From assembly GCA_027451565.1 (NCBI GenBank), contig DAIDJC010000108.1, positions 1 through 10,029 of the forward strand: a stretch of 10,029 bases of DNA. Reading direction: 5' to 3'. Origin of the DNA: Limisphaerales bacterium. Lineage in GTDB: Bacteria; Verrucomicrobiota; Verrucomicrobiia; Limisphaerales; UBA11358. Below the pieces are notes generated by a model that saw nothing but the letters and a program-made list of their open reading frames with translations, was not told the DNA's origin and ran no database searches. A program made the translations under genes and the position numbers. Below are positions 1 through 6,773 of the stretch, in pieces. Every line of letters starts with the position of its first letter. Position 1 is the stretch's first letter.

Positions 1-294
1 AACCACATCTGCGCCTGTATGGTCCGTGTTATCCTTGGTGCGCCCCCATTGCGGACGCGCCATGGAAAGGCCAATCAACATCACGCTCAAGGTGAGGAGG
101 AACTCCTTGAACTGACGACGGGCCGGACTGTGGGAGGCAGCAAGCCATCCGCGTTGCGTTGCTGAAACCATGGAATTCATAAGCCGACGCCGTTTGGCCG
201 CTGTGCGCAGGTGCCATGCCACCAAGACCACAGGACCGAGGCCAGCGAGCCACAGCCAGTTCGGATCAGAAAAATGAAAGGCGTATGGATTCAT
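1..294 (-). CDS. batB: BatB-like vWA membrane protein, N-terminal part, cut by window edge
   Basis: Ninety-eight codons are visible from an ATG at 294, and the frame stays open to base 1. The start is only 2 bp after the batA stop, so the two are cotranscribed and probably translationally coupled. The visible part begins MNPYAFHFSDPNWLWLAG and has a first hydrophobic stretch at about residues 13-28, a basic linker (KRRR), and a second hydrophobic stretch ending in ARPQWG, followed by GADVV at the edge. In the BatA/BatB family this is the N-terminal two-helix region that leads into a periplasmic von Willebrand A domain; the D-x-S-x-S metal site would begin within the next few residues outside the window. 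Bat proteins act with a MoxR ATPase in envelope stress or aerotolerance functions that are still poorly defined. The BatB call rests on gene order and the ARPQWG-GADVV pattern; the vWA domain itself is not visible. Confidence 0.85.
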   Translation of the reverse strand, partial: MNPYAFHFSDPNWLWLAGLGPVVLVAWHLRTAAKRRRLMNSMVSATQRGWLAASHSPARRQFKEFLLTLSVMLIGLSMARPQWGRTKDNTDHTGADVV

Positions 295-296
295 TT

Positions 297-1337
297 TCAG
301 GGAATGCGGCAGAACCTGGTGCCTTGCAACAAAAACTCAATTGTTAGGACCGCAAGTGCTGCCAGCAACCAGTATTGGTACAAAGGTTCGATGATGGTAT
401 ATTGGCGCGTGACGGCGGAGGTTTTTTCAAGCCGGTCTATCTCCTTGTAAATGCTCTGAAGTTCATGCTGGGTGGTCGCCCTGAAAAAACGCCCGCCAGA
501 CAGGCTGGCCATTTGGCCCAAGACCGCATAGTTGGCGGGTTGAAGCACCAAAGTGGGAATGATCCGCCCCTGTTCATCAAGAATGAAGCGTCCGGTGGCA
601 GGGTCAAACCTCGGAAGATTGCAGGGTTCCTCGTTGCCGATGCCGATGGCATAAATTTTAACCCCCATGGCTGCGGCCAACTGTGCGGCAGGAAGAGGAT
701 CCACCTTGCCCAGGTTGTTGTCTCCGTCCGTGAGCAAAATCATGACCCGGCTGCGGCTGCCCGGCACGGCAGCCAGTCTCTTGGCCGCCACCGCCACGGC
801 GTCTCCAATGGCAGTGCCCAGGTCTGAAATGATGCCGATGTGAAGCCGGTCCAGGTTTTCAATCAACCAATGATGATCCAAGGTCAACGGGCTTGTGAGG
901 TAGGGCACGCCGGAAAAGGAAATCAGCCCAATCCGGTCATCCGGACGTCCCGCAATGAAGTCTCGCAACACCCCGGATGCGATGGCAAACCGTGATAATT
1001 TCTGATCGGGACGCCCCATATCAACCGCTTCCATGGACCATGAAAGGTCCAGGACCAGCATGATGTCAATGCCGGGCGTGTGAGTTTCCACGCGGGCATT
1101 GACCCGCTGCGGTCCGGCAAGAGCCACGATGGTCAGGGCCAGCGTCAACAGGCGGAGGAACAAAAGCCAGCGCCCTGCCGAGGAGCGGGCCGGCACGGCC
1201 ACGGCCCGAGCTATTTCCGCGCTGGGAAAAATCAATGCGGACCGGCCTGCGACCTTGCCATGCCACCAGGCATAGAGGGGAAGCAGAGCCAGCATGCCCA
1301 GAACCCAGGGAAATTCAAAAGTCCATGTTTCGCTCAT
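297..1337 (-). CDS. batA: BatA-like von Willebrand factor A domain membrane protein
   Basis: The product has 346 residues, the normal length for BatA. In order: an N-terminal hydrophobic segment (about 11-25), a second one (about 57-75) ending in the family motif LAGPQR, a vWA domain (about 90-300), and a C-terminal transmembrane segment (about 320-338). The metal-ion-dependent adhesion site is complete: D97-L-S99-W-S101, T175 in GTAIGDA, and D204 in LLTDGDNN, so the domain should bind a divalent metal and a protein partner. The start codon overlaps the stop of the upstream DUF4381-like gene by 4 bp (ATGA), and batB follows after 2 bp, which shows an operon on the minus strand. In related operons BatA works with a MoxR AAA+ ATPase, a DUF58 protein and BatB/BatD at the inner membrane. 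The molecular function of the complex is not settled. Confidence 0.93.
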   Translation of the reverse strand: MSETWTFEFPWVLGMLALLPLYAWWHGKVAGRSALIFPSAEIARAVAVPARSSAGRWLLFLRLLTLALTIVALAGPQRVNARVETHTPGIDIMLVLDLSWSMEAVDMGRPDQKLSRFAIASGVLRDFIAGRPDDRIGLISFSGVPYLTSPLTLDHHWLIENLDRLHIGIISDLGTAIGDAVAVAAKRLAAVPGSRSRVMILLTDGDNNLGKVDPLPAAQLAAAMGVKIYAIGIGNEEPCNLPRFDPATGRFILDEQGRIIPTLVLQPANYAVLGQMASLSGGRFFRATTQHELQSIYKEIDRLEKTSAVTRQYTIIEPLYQYWLLAALAVLTIEFLLQGTRFCRIP

Positions 1338-1891
1338 GCTGGCTTCTCCTCGCGACCGGGGCCTTTGACCTGGCTTTCGATGCGGACTATTAAAGCCTGT
1401 GCCCGAGCCACGGTGCCCCGGGACGAGCCAGGCCCTTCAGCCGAGTAAACACGAGCCGCGCATTCTTCCATCAACTGGCTGAATTCCATGTGTGAATCCT
1501 TTTCCAAGGATGCAGTGCTGGCAAGATGGTGACTCAAATCCCTGACCATCCATTCTCCGGGTGGCAGGTGGAATTTCGTGGTGACATATTGACGCAGAAT
1601 TTGCATGACGCCGGCCAGCAGGGATTTATCCTCTGGACTATCCAACCAAGCTGCCAGGGCTTTTGCAGCGGCGGCGGCCGGGTCTGGCTGTGGAGTATGC
1701 CGCTTGCGCATTCGCCACCAAACGAGTACCACCAATGCCAAAACTGCGATGATTCCCAGGACTGCCACCAAGATAAAGTGGCTCCAAGGAAAAACCTCGG
1801 TCGGCAACAAGCCATGCGCGGGCGCCAGCACCGGCAGTTCATTGGTTTCCATTTCGTTCGGATTGTCCCCGCCCGTTTCCATCGCCACCAT
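1334..1891 (-). CDS. DUF4381-like single-pass membrane protein of the Bat operon
   Basis: With a start at 1891 the product has 185 residues. It contains a short Pro-rich lead (LPVLAPAHGLLP), one strong transmembrane helix (about residues 38-60, followed by WWRMRKR), an Ala-rich linker, and a soluble domain with ILRQYVTTKFHLPPGEWMV. This layout matches DUF4381 proteins, which sit directly before batA in many Bat operons and have no proven biochemical role. Its stop overlaps the batA start. The start is uncertain. ATG 1891 has AGG six bases upstream; ATG 1852 and ATG 1972 (with AGGG eight bases upstream) are alternatives in the same frame. The frame stays open back to 2230, but that extension runs antisense through a transposase remnant and does not look like protein. 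Gene identity is fairly sure; the N-terminus is not. Confidence 0.78.
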   Translation of the reverse strand: MVAMETGGDNPNEMETNELPVLAPAHGLLPTEVFPWSHFILVAVLGIIAVLALVVLVWWRMRKRHTPQPDPAAAAAKALAAWLDSPEDKSLLAGVMQILRQYVTTKFHLPPGEWMVRDLSHHLASTASLEKDSHMEFSQLMEECAARVYSAEGPGSSRGTVARAQALIVRIESQVKGPGREEKPA

Positions 1892-1991
1892 TCCGGACCT
1901 GTCCGGTTTTGGCAGTGACCACGGCCCAGCGCGGGGTGACGCCGAAATGTACAGCCACAGAGGCCGCACCATCAAGCAAACCCTTGAACAT
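1839..1991 (-). pseudogene. Possible 50-codon tail of a lost upstream Bat-operon gene
   Basis: A short minus-strand frame runs from ATG 1991 to a TGA at 1839-1841. Its stop overlaps the alternative DUF4381-gene start at 1852 by 14 bases, the arrangement expected for the end of a preceding operon gene. The peptide includes SVAVHFGVTPRWAVVTAKTG and ends in a Gly/Asn-rich hydrophilic tail. I do not recognise the family. It could be the C-terminal leftover of the gene that stood upstream before the insertion of the transposase remnant at 2193-2411, or a chance open frame; the competing frame through the same bases also looks plausible by codon third positions. Low confidence. Confidence 0.25.
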
Positions 1992-2458
1992 CCTTGGCAA
2001 CCTTGAATCCAACCGTGCAAAGTTGGAATTTCCCTAACCCGACTTCCACTATTCGGCTGGAAAAACGGCGATTTTTGGGGGCCGATTTTGTTGGAAGTGG
2101 TTGATGGGACGTAGTTGGATTTTCCAAAATGGCTGCAATGCAGACCCACCCTCTTTCTCGGCCCTTTTTCAAGTTCATAAGGGAGGGCCAATAGGTTTCT
2201 CAAAGAGAGCAAACGTTTCAAAGACGGCAAGGAACACCACTATTGGGGTTTGGTGAAGAACCGCCATGTGGATGAAGGAGGCAAAGTGGTGCAGCGGCAT
2301 GTGCTTCATCTTGGGGATATCCATTCCAGCCAGTAAGCGGCATGGCGCAAGACTCTTGATCTTTTTGAAGCTGGTTCGCCGCGTCCGCGCAAGGTGCATT
2401 GCTTCGGTTAGCCTGACATCACTTGACCCGTGGCACTGGCAATTGTAGGGTAATTGGC
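1892..2458. other. Gene-poor stretch between Bat operon and secreted-protein gene
   Basis: These 567 bp hold no intact gene. The left third (1892-2040) carries the possible C-terminal remnant described at 1839-1991. The right half (2193-2411) is a decayed transposase N-terminus. The middle (2041-2190) would be the upstream end of that insertion sequence; it contains a weak 7-bp inverted pair (acttcca 2042-2048, tggaagt 2092-2098) and a purine-rich ribosome-binding-like stretch at 2180-2187. The promoters of the minus-strand Bat remnant operon and of the plus-strand secreted-protein gene must both lie here, but I could not assign boxes with any confidence. Confidence 0.6.
2193..2411 (+). pseudogene. 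Decayed N-terminal fragment of an IS1634/IS4-type transposase
   Basis: Reading the plus strand from 2193 gives a frame with FLKESKRFKDGKEHHYW, then KVVQRHVLHLGDIHSSQ, a TAA stop at 2334-2336, and then in the same frame AAWRKTLDLFE up to a TAG at 2409-2411. The KDGKEHHYW...VVQRHVLHLG pattern is the typical N-terminus of IS1634-group (IS4 superfamily) DDE transposases. The element is dead: the expected ATG position reads AGG (2193-2195), although a purine-rich ribosome-binding-like stretch (GGGAGGG) still precedes it; an internal stop falls where a Gln codon would fit; and the catalytic domain is absent. What remains is roughly 70 codons of a protein that is normally several hundred residues long. 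It is co-directional with the secreted-protein gene and opposite to the Bat operon. Identification is by remembered family pattern, not by search. Confidence 0.72.
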
Positions 2459-3892
2459 ATGGTTTGGGTTTCATTTCAGAAGAAACGTTCATCCGGGATA
2501 GTGCTCTTCTTGAGCGCAATGATATTAATGGTTTTGGAAGCTGAACGTGTCCAGGCCTTGCCGTTTTTCCCAATCGCATCCAACTCAGTGGATATTTTCC
2601 TGGCGGGAGGCGTGGCGGCTTCTCCGGACGGGAATTTTCTGGTGGGCCTGGCACGGAACGGAACCAATGCCTGCGCCCAGCTCATGTCTTCGAATGGAGT
2701 GACAGCAGCGCCGCTTTTAAACCTGGGACCCAGTCAGGGCGCGGCATTGGTGGCGGCTGGCACATCCAATTATTTCGCCACATGGGCGGGCAACCAGGTG
2801 GAGGGGGCATTGGTTAATCTGGACGGGAGCCAAGCCGGAGCCAGCTTCAATCTGCCCGCATCTCCAAACTCCGCCGAGACAGCGGTTGGATATGGAGGCA
2901 CCAATTATCTGGTGGTTTGGGAGGATGAAGGCGCGTTGAACCCAGGTTTGGGGGTTTTTTACGGGCAACGGGTGAATGGGCAGGGACAGTTTGTGGGCTC
3001 ACCTCTTCTGCTGGGCAATACCCTGGCTGCGCCACAATACAACACCCATGCGGCACTGGTATATGGCGGGTCCCAGTTTTTGTTTGCGTGGATGCGCACC
3101 AATTCCATATCAGGCGGATGGGACACTGAAGGAACTTTTGTATCGGACGGCGGGGTCGTGAGCGGGCCCTTTTTAATCAGCCAAAACACTTCGCTGGATG
3201 CCATGCCGCCTGCGGCAGCCACAGATGGGACGCGATTTTTGGTGGGCATGAACCGGGATTCTGCCCACACCTCTTCAGGCGGCCCGGTTTGGAACGTTGT
3301 GGCCAGGATGCTGCAACCGGATGGATCCACGCCGGGGCCTGAGGTGATGATTGACACCAACCAAGCCACCATCAATGCAATCGCCTATGATGGCGCCAAT
3401 TACCTGCTCGTCTGGGGAAATCATACCTACACCACAAACTCGGCTAAAAACGTGTCATTTGAAATGGTTCGAAGCAATTTGACGAGCCTCGGACCGGTTT
3501 TTAATCTCTTTGCGGCTGCGGGACCTGAGTCGCCTTTGTTTGGAGGAACGGTCTATTTGAATGGGCAATTCGCCGTGGGCTGCATGCTGGGGAATCTGGA
3601 GGTAAGCGGATCAGGTCAAATCACTGGCCTGACCAGCGGCGTGGTGGAAGGGTCCCTGCTGCCATCCAGCACACAGCCGCCTGTGTTGCGCCCTGGTTTG
3701 CGCATCGGAAATACCTTTCCATTGCGGCTTTCAGGAACCCCCGGCGTGACCTATGTCATCCAAGCGGCAAGCCAGCCCGGATTCCAATCCTGGTCAAATC
3801 TTTTCACCAATTCACCTTTGACCGGCAGTTTGGAGTTCACGGATTCTGCAGCATCAAGTCCCATTAGGTTTTACAGGGCGTCGCTGCCCTGA
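2459..3892 (+). CDS. Secreted seven-repeat beta-propeller-like protein, Verrucomicrobial C-terminal domain
   Basis: The product has 477 residues from ATG 2459, which has AGGG eight bases upstream; a TTG 36 bases earlier in frame is a weaker alternative. The N-terminus is a signal peptide: KKR followed by a hydrophobic core (about residues 13-27) and a likely cleavage after VQA. The body contains seven copies of a short motif, aromatic/Gly then (Y/F)-L-x-x-W: near residues 57, 102, 144, 201, 254, 309 and 365, for example GYGGTNYLVVWEDE and AYDGANYLLVWGNH. The 42-58 residue spacing fits the blades of a beta-propeller. The last 60 residues (TYVIQAAS...SWSNLFTN...IRFYRASLP) match a C-terminal domain found on many exported Verrucomicrobia proteins. 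No catalytic motif is visible, so the ligand and role are unknown. The gene stands alone and converges with argG. Confidence 0.85.
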   Translation: MVWVSFQKKRSSGIVLFLSAMILMVLEAERVQALPFFPIASNSVDIFLAGGVAASPDGNFLVGLARNGTNACAQLMSSNGVTAAPLLNLGPSQGAALVAAGTSNYFATWAGNQVEGALVNLDGSQAGASFNLPASPNSAETAVGYGGTNYLVVWEDEGALNPGLGVFYGQRVNGQGQFVGSPLLLGNTLAAPQYNTHAALVYGGSQFLFAWMRTNSISGGWDTEGTFVSDGGVVSGPFLISQNTSLDAMPPAAATDGTRFLVGMNRDSAHTSSGGPVWNVVARMLQPDGSTPGPEVMIDTNQATINAIAYDGANYLLVWGNHTYTTNSAKNVSFEMVRSNLTSLGPVFNLFAAAGPESPLFGGTVYLNGQFAVGCMLGNLEVSGSGQITGLTSGVVEGSLLPSSTQPPVLRPGLRIGNTFPLRLSGTPGVTYVIQAASQPGFQSWSNLFTNSPLTGSLEFTDSAASSPIRFYRASLP

Positions 3893-3964
3893 AGCCGTTT
3901 TTCACCTGGCACAGTTTCCCGCGTCCTGCCGCTGGCTCACCCGGGTCCCGCTTTCCGGCATTCA

Positions 3965-3990
3965 CAAAACAACTGGGTGGAACAACCCAG
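3965..3990 (-). terminator. Probable intrinsic terminator of argG
   Basis: On the minus strand, about 70 bases after the argG stop, CTGGGT and ACCCAG form a perfect 6-bp stem (plus-strand 3973-3978 and 3985-3990) with a 6-base loop, followed directly by the T-rich run TTGTTTTG. The tail is on the argG side only, so the direction is minus. The stem is short and the tail is interrupted by a G, so strength is uncertain. Confidence 0.5.
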
Positions 3991-3993
3991 CCC

Positions 3994-4020
3994 TTCCTGC
4001 CCTGCTTTTTCAGGCAGGAA
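3994..4020. terminator. Strong hairpin between convergent genes
   Basis: TTCCTGCCCTG (3994-4004) pairs with CAGGCAGGAA (4011-4020) around a CTTTTT loop, giving ten base pairs with one bulged C. It lies in the 167-bp gap between the convergent secreted-protein gene and argG. Neither flank has a clear T-run, so it may work as a transcript 3'-end stabiliser or a factor-dependent terminator for either gene. Confidence 0.45.
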
Positions 4021-4059
4021 CACAACTTTGGCGACTGCGGTGAATGAGATTGAGCGGGC

Positions 4060-5286
4060 CTATCTTTTTTTATGGACGCGCGCAGCCACTTTCAGGCGCA
4101 AACCATTCAGACGAATGAAACCGGTGGCGTCATCCTGATTATATGCCTTTGTGGGGTCGGCTTCCATGGTGGCAATGTGCGGATTATAGAGGCTTACCGG
4201 GGATTTTCTTCCAGCCACCATGATGTTGCCCTTGTAAAGTTTGACCCGTACCGTGCCAGTGACATTTTTTTGGGATTCCTCGACATAGGCTTGCAAGGCG
4301 AGCCTTTCAGGCGCGTACCAAAAGCCGTTGTAAACCAATTCGGCGTATTTGGGAATGAGCGCATCCCTCTGGTGCATCACCTCCCGGTCCATGGTGAGGG
4401 ATTCCATCTGGCGATGGGCGAAGTGAAGGATGGAGCCGCCCGGGGTTTCATAAACTCCGCGTGATTTCATGCCTACAAAGCGGTTTTCCACCATGTCCAC
4501 CCTGCCCACGCCATGCCTGCCGCCCAATTTGTTCAAGGCCAGCATCACACCCAGCGGATTGAGACGGCGTCCATTGACCGCCACGCAATCGCCACGGAGG
4601 AATTCCAGGTCCACAAACTCGGGTTTGTCTGGCGCATCCTCCGGGAAGACGGACAGCGTGGTGAAATAATCACGGTTTTTCGGGTGTGTGCTGTCATACC
4701 ATGGATCCTCCAGAATGCCCGCCTCATAAGAAATGTGCAGGAGATTGCGATCCATGGAATAGGGCTTTTTGGCACTGGCCTGCACGGGGATTTTATGGAG
4801 GCTGCAATAATCAATCATCTCCTGGCGGCCTGGAAATTCCCTGCGATAGCGTTCATCCCTCCATGGGGCGATAACTTCAATATCCGGGGCCAGGGCGGCG
4901 GCGGTGAGTTCAAACCGAACCTGGTCATTGCCCTTGCCAGTGGCACCATGGGCGATGGCCACGGCTTTTTCCTTGCGGGCAATCTCCACCATGCGCCGGG
5001 CAATGAGCGGCCGGGCGATGCTGGTGCCCAGGAAATACTGGCCCTCATAGATGGCGCCTGCGCGGATCATGGGGAAAATAAAATCACGAGCGAACTCTTC
5101 CTGAAGGTTGTCTATGTAAATTTTGGAAGCCCCGGTGCGGCGCGCCTTGGCCGCAAGCCCGCGCAGTTCATCCGCCTGCCCGATGTCAGCGCAGAACGCG
5201 ATCATTTCCGCCTGGTATTTTTCCTTGATCCACGAAAGGAGCACGGAGGTATCCAAGCCGCCCGAATATGCCAGAACAATTTTCAT
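4060..5286 (-). CDS. argG: Argininosuccinate synthase
   Basis: The product has 408 residues, the usual length. It catalyses ATP-dependent condensation of citrulline and aspartate to argininosuccinate, the penultimate step of arginine synthesis in the cytoplasm. The start at 5286 gives MKIVLAYSGGLDTSV, with the N-type ATP-pyrophosphatase loop SGGLDTS at residues 8-14 right at the N-terminus, as in the family; the frame is open further upstream (to 5520) but that extension has no family counterpart. Other signatures are YEGQYFLGTSIARPLIA (80-96), the substrate-binding GKGNDQVRFE (117-126), and SMDRNLLHISYEAGILEDP (177-195). No good Shine-Dalgarno sequence precedes the ATG, which is not unusual in this phylum. 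No argH or other arg gene adjoins it, so it is probably transcribed alone, from a promoter near the inverted repeat at 5316-5340. Confidence 0.97.
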   Translation of the reverse strand: MKIVLAYSGGLDTSVLLSWIKEKYQAEMIAFCADIGQADELRGLAAKARRTGASKIYIDNLQEEFARDFIFPMIRAGAIYEGQYFLGTSIARPLIARRMVEIARKEKAVAIAHGATGKGNDQVRFELTAAALAPDIEVIAPWRDERYRREFPGRQEMIDYCSLHKIPVQASAKKPYSMDRNLLHISYEAGILEDPWYDSTHPKNRDYFTTLSVFPEDAPDKPEFVDLEFLRGDCVAVNGRRLNPLGVMLALNKLGGRHGVGRVDMVENRFVGMKSRGVYETPGGSILHFAHRQMESLTMDREVMHQRDALIPKYAELVYNGFWYAPERLALQAYVEESQKNVTGTVRVKLYKGNIMVAGRKSPVSLYNPHIATMEADPTKAYNQDDATGFIRLNGLRLKVAARVHKKR

Positions 5287-5315
5287 GAGCGGGCATTTTA
5301 AGCGTGAAACCGGGT

Positions 5316-5340
5316 CTTGCGCAAAGCGGAAATGCGCAAG
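5316..5340. promoter_or_regulatory. Inverted repeat upstream of argG, candidate operator
   Basis: CTTGCGCA (5316-5323) and TGCGCAAG (5333-5340) are perfect inverted copies separated by 9 bp, with centres 17 bp apart. The left copy extends to TTGCGCAA, itself a palindrome. The site lies 30-54 bases upstream of the argG start codon, where a repressor site or a leader hairpin would act. I cannot name a regulator; it does not look like a typical ArgR ARG box (AT-rich, TGAAT-type). Confidence 0.4.
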
Positions 5341-5525
5341 TTTGAACACGGTTGGTCCGCGAAACGCTGAGCCGCCTGGTCTGCTGTCTGGCCAAGCCAT
5401 GTCGTTTTTCCCCAGAATCGGAAGACAAAGCGCGGTTCCATGCGGGGAACAGGATTTCAGCCAGGTCGGGGCCGGAGTATTCACACGGCGCGGGGCGAGA
5501 CCCGAGACTGCCCATGCCAAAGCCC

Positions 5526-5557
5526 AAAAAACTTTTCCGCCCCCGTAGCAAACGGCG
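5526..5557 (-). terminator. Probable intrinsic terminator of nrdB
   Basis: About 20 bases after the nrdB stop, minus-strand CGCCGT pairs with ACGG...CG across a TTGCT loop, with a 3-base G bulge, and is followed by AAAAG and a run of six T (plus-strand A-run 5526-5531). Placement and the T-run fit a Rho-independent terminator that ends the nrdAB transcript; the bulge makes the stem imperfect. Confidence 0.5.
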
Positions 5558-5577
5558 TCCCTGCCCGGGGCCCAGGT

Positions 5578-6639
5578 TTACCAGGATAGGGAGCCGCCGC
5601 TTTGATATTCAGTCACCCTGGTTTCAAAAAAGTTTTTCTCCTTGCCCAGGTCAATGGTTTCACTCATCCACGGAAACGGGTTTTTGGCGCCATACACCGA
5701 GGCCAGCCCGATGCGTTCGAGGCGGCGATCGGCAATGTGGCGGACGTACTCACGAAACAACCCGGCGTTCAAACCCAGAATGCCGCGCGGAAGACAATCC
5801 TCCGCATAAGCGATTTCCAATTCCACGGCTCGCTCAATCAAGTCCTGCAACTCGGCTTGGAACGCCTGCGTCCACAACTCGGGGTTTTCCGCCTTGATGC
5901 CATTGATCAAATCAATGCCAAAATTCAGATGAATCGTTTCGTCACGCAAAATGTATTGGAACTGCTCGCCGATGCCCGTCATGCGATTCTGGCGATGGAA
6001 GGACAGCATCATGACAAAGCCGCTGTAGAAGAAAATGCCCTCCATGATGACATAGAAGCCCACAAGGTTTTTCACGAAGCGCTGCATTCCCTGAGGGGTG
6101 TCCGTGGTGAAGTCCGGCTGCATGATGTCAGCGGTAAGCTGCATTTCAAAGCCATCCTTGTCTCGGATGGAATTGACCTCGTGGTACATGTTGAATACCT
6201 CGCGCTCATCAAGGGCCAGGGATTCACAAATGTAATGAAAGGTGTGGGTGTGAATGGCCTCCTCAAACGCCTGCCGCAGCAGGTATTGCCTGGCCTCTGG
6301 ATTGGTGGTGTGCTTGAAGATGGCGAGCACGATATTGTTGCCGACGAGACTTTCCGCCGTGCTGAAAAAACCGAGGTTGCGCATGATGACCAGGCGTTCG
6401 TCGCTGGTCAGTTTGTTGGATTTCCAAAGCTCGATGTCTTTTTGCATGGGCACCTCCGTGGGCATCCAATGATTGGCGCACCCATTGAGGTAATGCTCCC
6501 ACGCCCACTTGTATTTCAGGGGCATGAGCTGGTTGACATCCACGGCACGGCAATTCAGGAGACGCTTGTCCTGGGCATTGACGCGCCGGGCTTTATCGTG
6601 GTCGTTTGAATTTGGATTGATAATGTTACGGGTGGACAT
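5578..6639 (-). CDS. nrdB: Ribonucleotide reductase small subunit, class Ic type (Phe at radical-Tyr site)
   Basis: The product has 353 residues. It forms the R2 (beta) subunit that houses the dimetal cofactor which starts ribonucleotide reduction in NrdA. Ligands are all present: E96 (STAESLVGNN), E127 and H130 (EEAIHTHTF), E200 (VIMEGIFFYSGF), E234 and H237 (LRDETIHLNFGIDL). The residue that is the radical tyrosine in class Ia (Tyr122 in E. coli) is Phe134 here, encoded by TTT at 6238-6240. Together with Glu instead of Asp as the first ligand, this matches class Ic R2 of Chlamydia trachomatis with a constant offset of seven residues (E89, E120, H123, F127, E193, E227, H230). Radical-path residues W58, Y136, Y229 and the C-terminal Y345 also correspond. 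The expected cofactor is Mn(IV)/Fe(III), by analogy. It lies 134 bp downstream of nrdA on the same strand, without a clear Shine-Dalgarno sequence. Confidence 0.96.
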   Translation of the reverse strand: MSTRNIINPNSNDHDKARRVNAQDKRLLNCRAVDVNQLMPLKYKWAWEHYLNGCANHWMPTEVPMQKDIELWKSNKLTSDERLVIMRNLGFFSTAESLVGNNIVLAIFKHTTNPEARQYLLRQAFEEAIHTHTFHYICESLALDEREVFNMYHEVNSIRDKDGFEMQLTADIMQPDFTTDTPQGMQRFVKNLVGFYVIMEGIFFYSGFVMMLSFHRQNRMTGIGEQFQYILRDETIHLNFGIDLINGIKAENPELWTQAFQAELQDLIERAVELEIAYAEDCLPRGILGLNAGLFREYVRHIADRRLERIGLASVYGAKNPFPWMSETIDLGKEKNFFETRVTEYQSGGSLSW

Positions 6640-6656
6640 GATGGGAGTTCAGGTTT

Positions 6657-6682
6657 GGGATGGGGCGGGGGTTGGGACGGGG
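6657..6682 (+). promoter_or_regulatory. G-quadruplex-type G-run array upstream of nrdB
   Basis: The plus strand has five G-runs with loops of one or two bases: GGG-AT-GGGG-C-GGGGG-TT-GGG-AC-GGGG. It lies 18-43 bases upstream of the nrdB start, in the nrdA-nrdB spacer, on the strand that is the template for nrdB; the mRNA therefore carries the C-rich complement. The pattern meets the usual quadruplex sequence rule with very short loops. Any effect on nrdB expression is inference. Confidence 0.5.
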
Positions 6683-6773
6683 TGCGAATCATCCAGGAAT
6701 TTCGTGGCGCGAGGCCGACGGCTTGCATGGATCGTTGAAATGAACCGGATGAACGGAGGCATGATGAAAAGAG

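Noticed and set aside
2042..2098. 7-bp inverted pair acttcca/tggaagt as insertion-sequence terminal repeat
   Set aside because: It is too short, both copies lie on the same side of the remnant, and no matching right end is seen.
1892..2230. N-terminal extension of the DUF4381-like frame back to 2230
   Set aside because: The extension is antisense to the transposase remnant, has no hydrophobic or domain pattern, and no DUF4381 protein is known to me with such a lead.
2175..2654. 159-codon minus-strand open frame across the transposase remnant and secreted-protein start
   Set aside because: It is Pro/Arg-rich with no recognisable motif, and is antisense to the signal peptide of a convincing gene.
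4513..5301. 262-codon plus-strand open frame antisense to argG
   Set aside because: It is a shadow of argG; the minus strand carries a full, well-conserved enzyme.
5602..6609. 335-codon plus-strand open frame antisense to nrdB
   Set aside because: It mirrors the nrdB coding frame, and its product shows no family signature, while the minus strand encodes a complete NrdB with all ligands.
5578..6639. R2lox (R2-like ligand-binding oxidase) as an alternative for NrdB
   Set aside because: The C-terminal tyrosine (Y345) and radical path are kept and a complete nrdA lies next to it, so it is a true RNR subunit.
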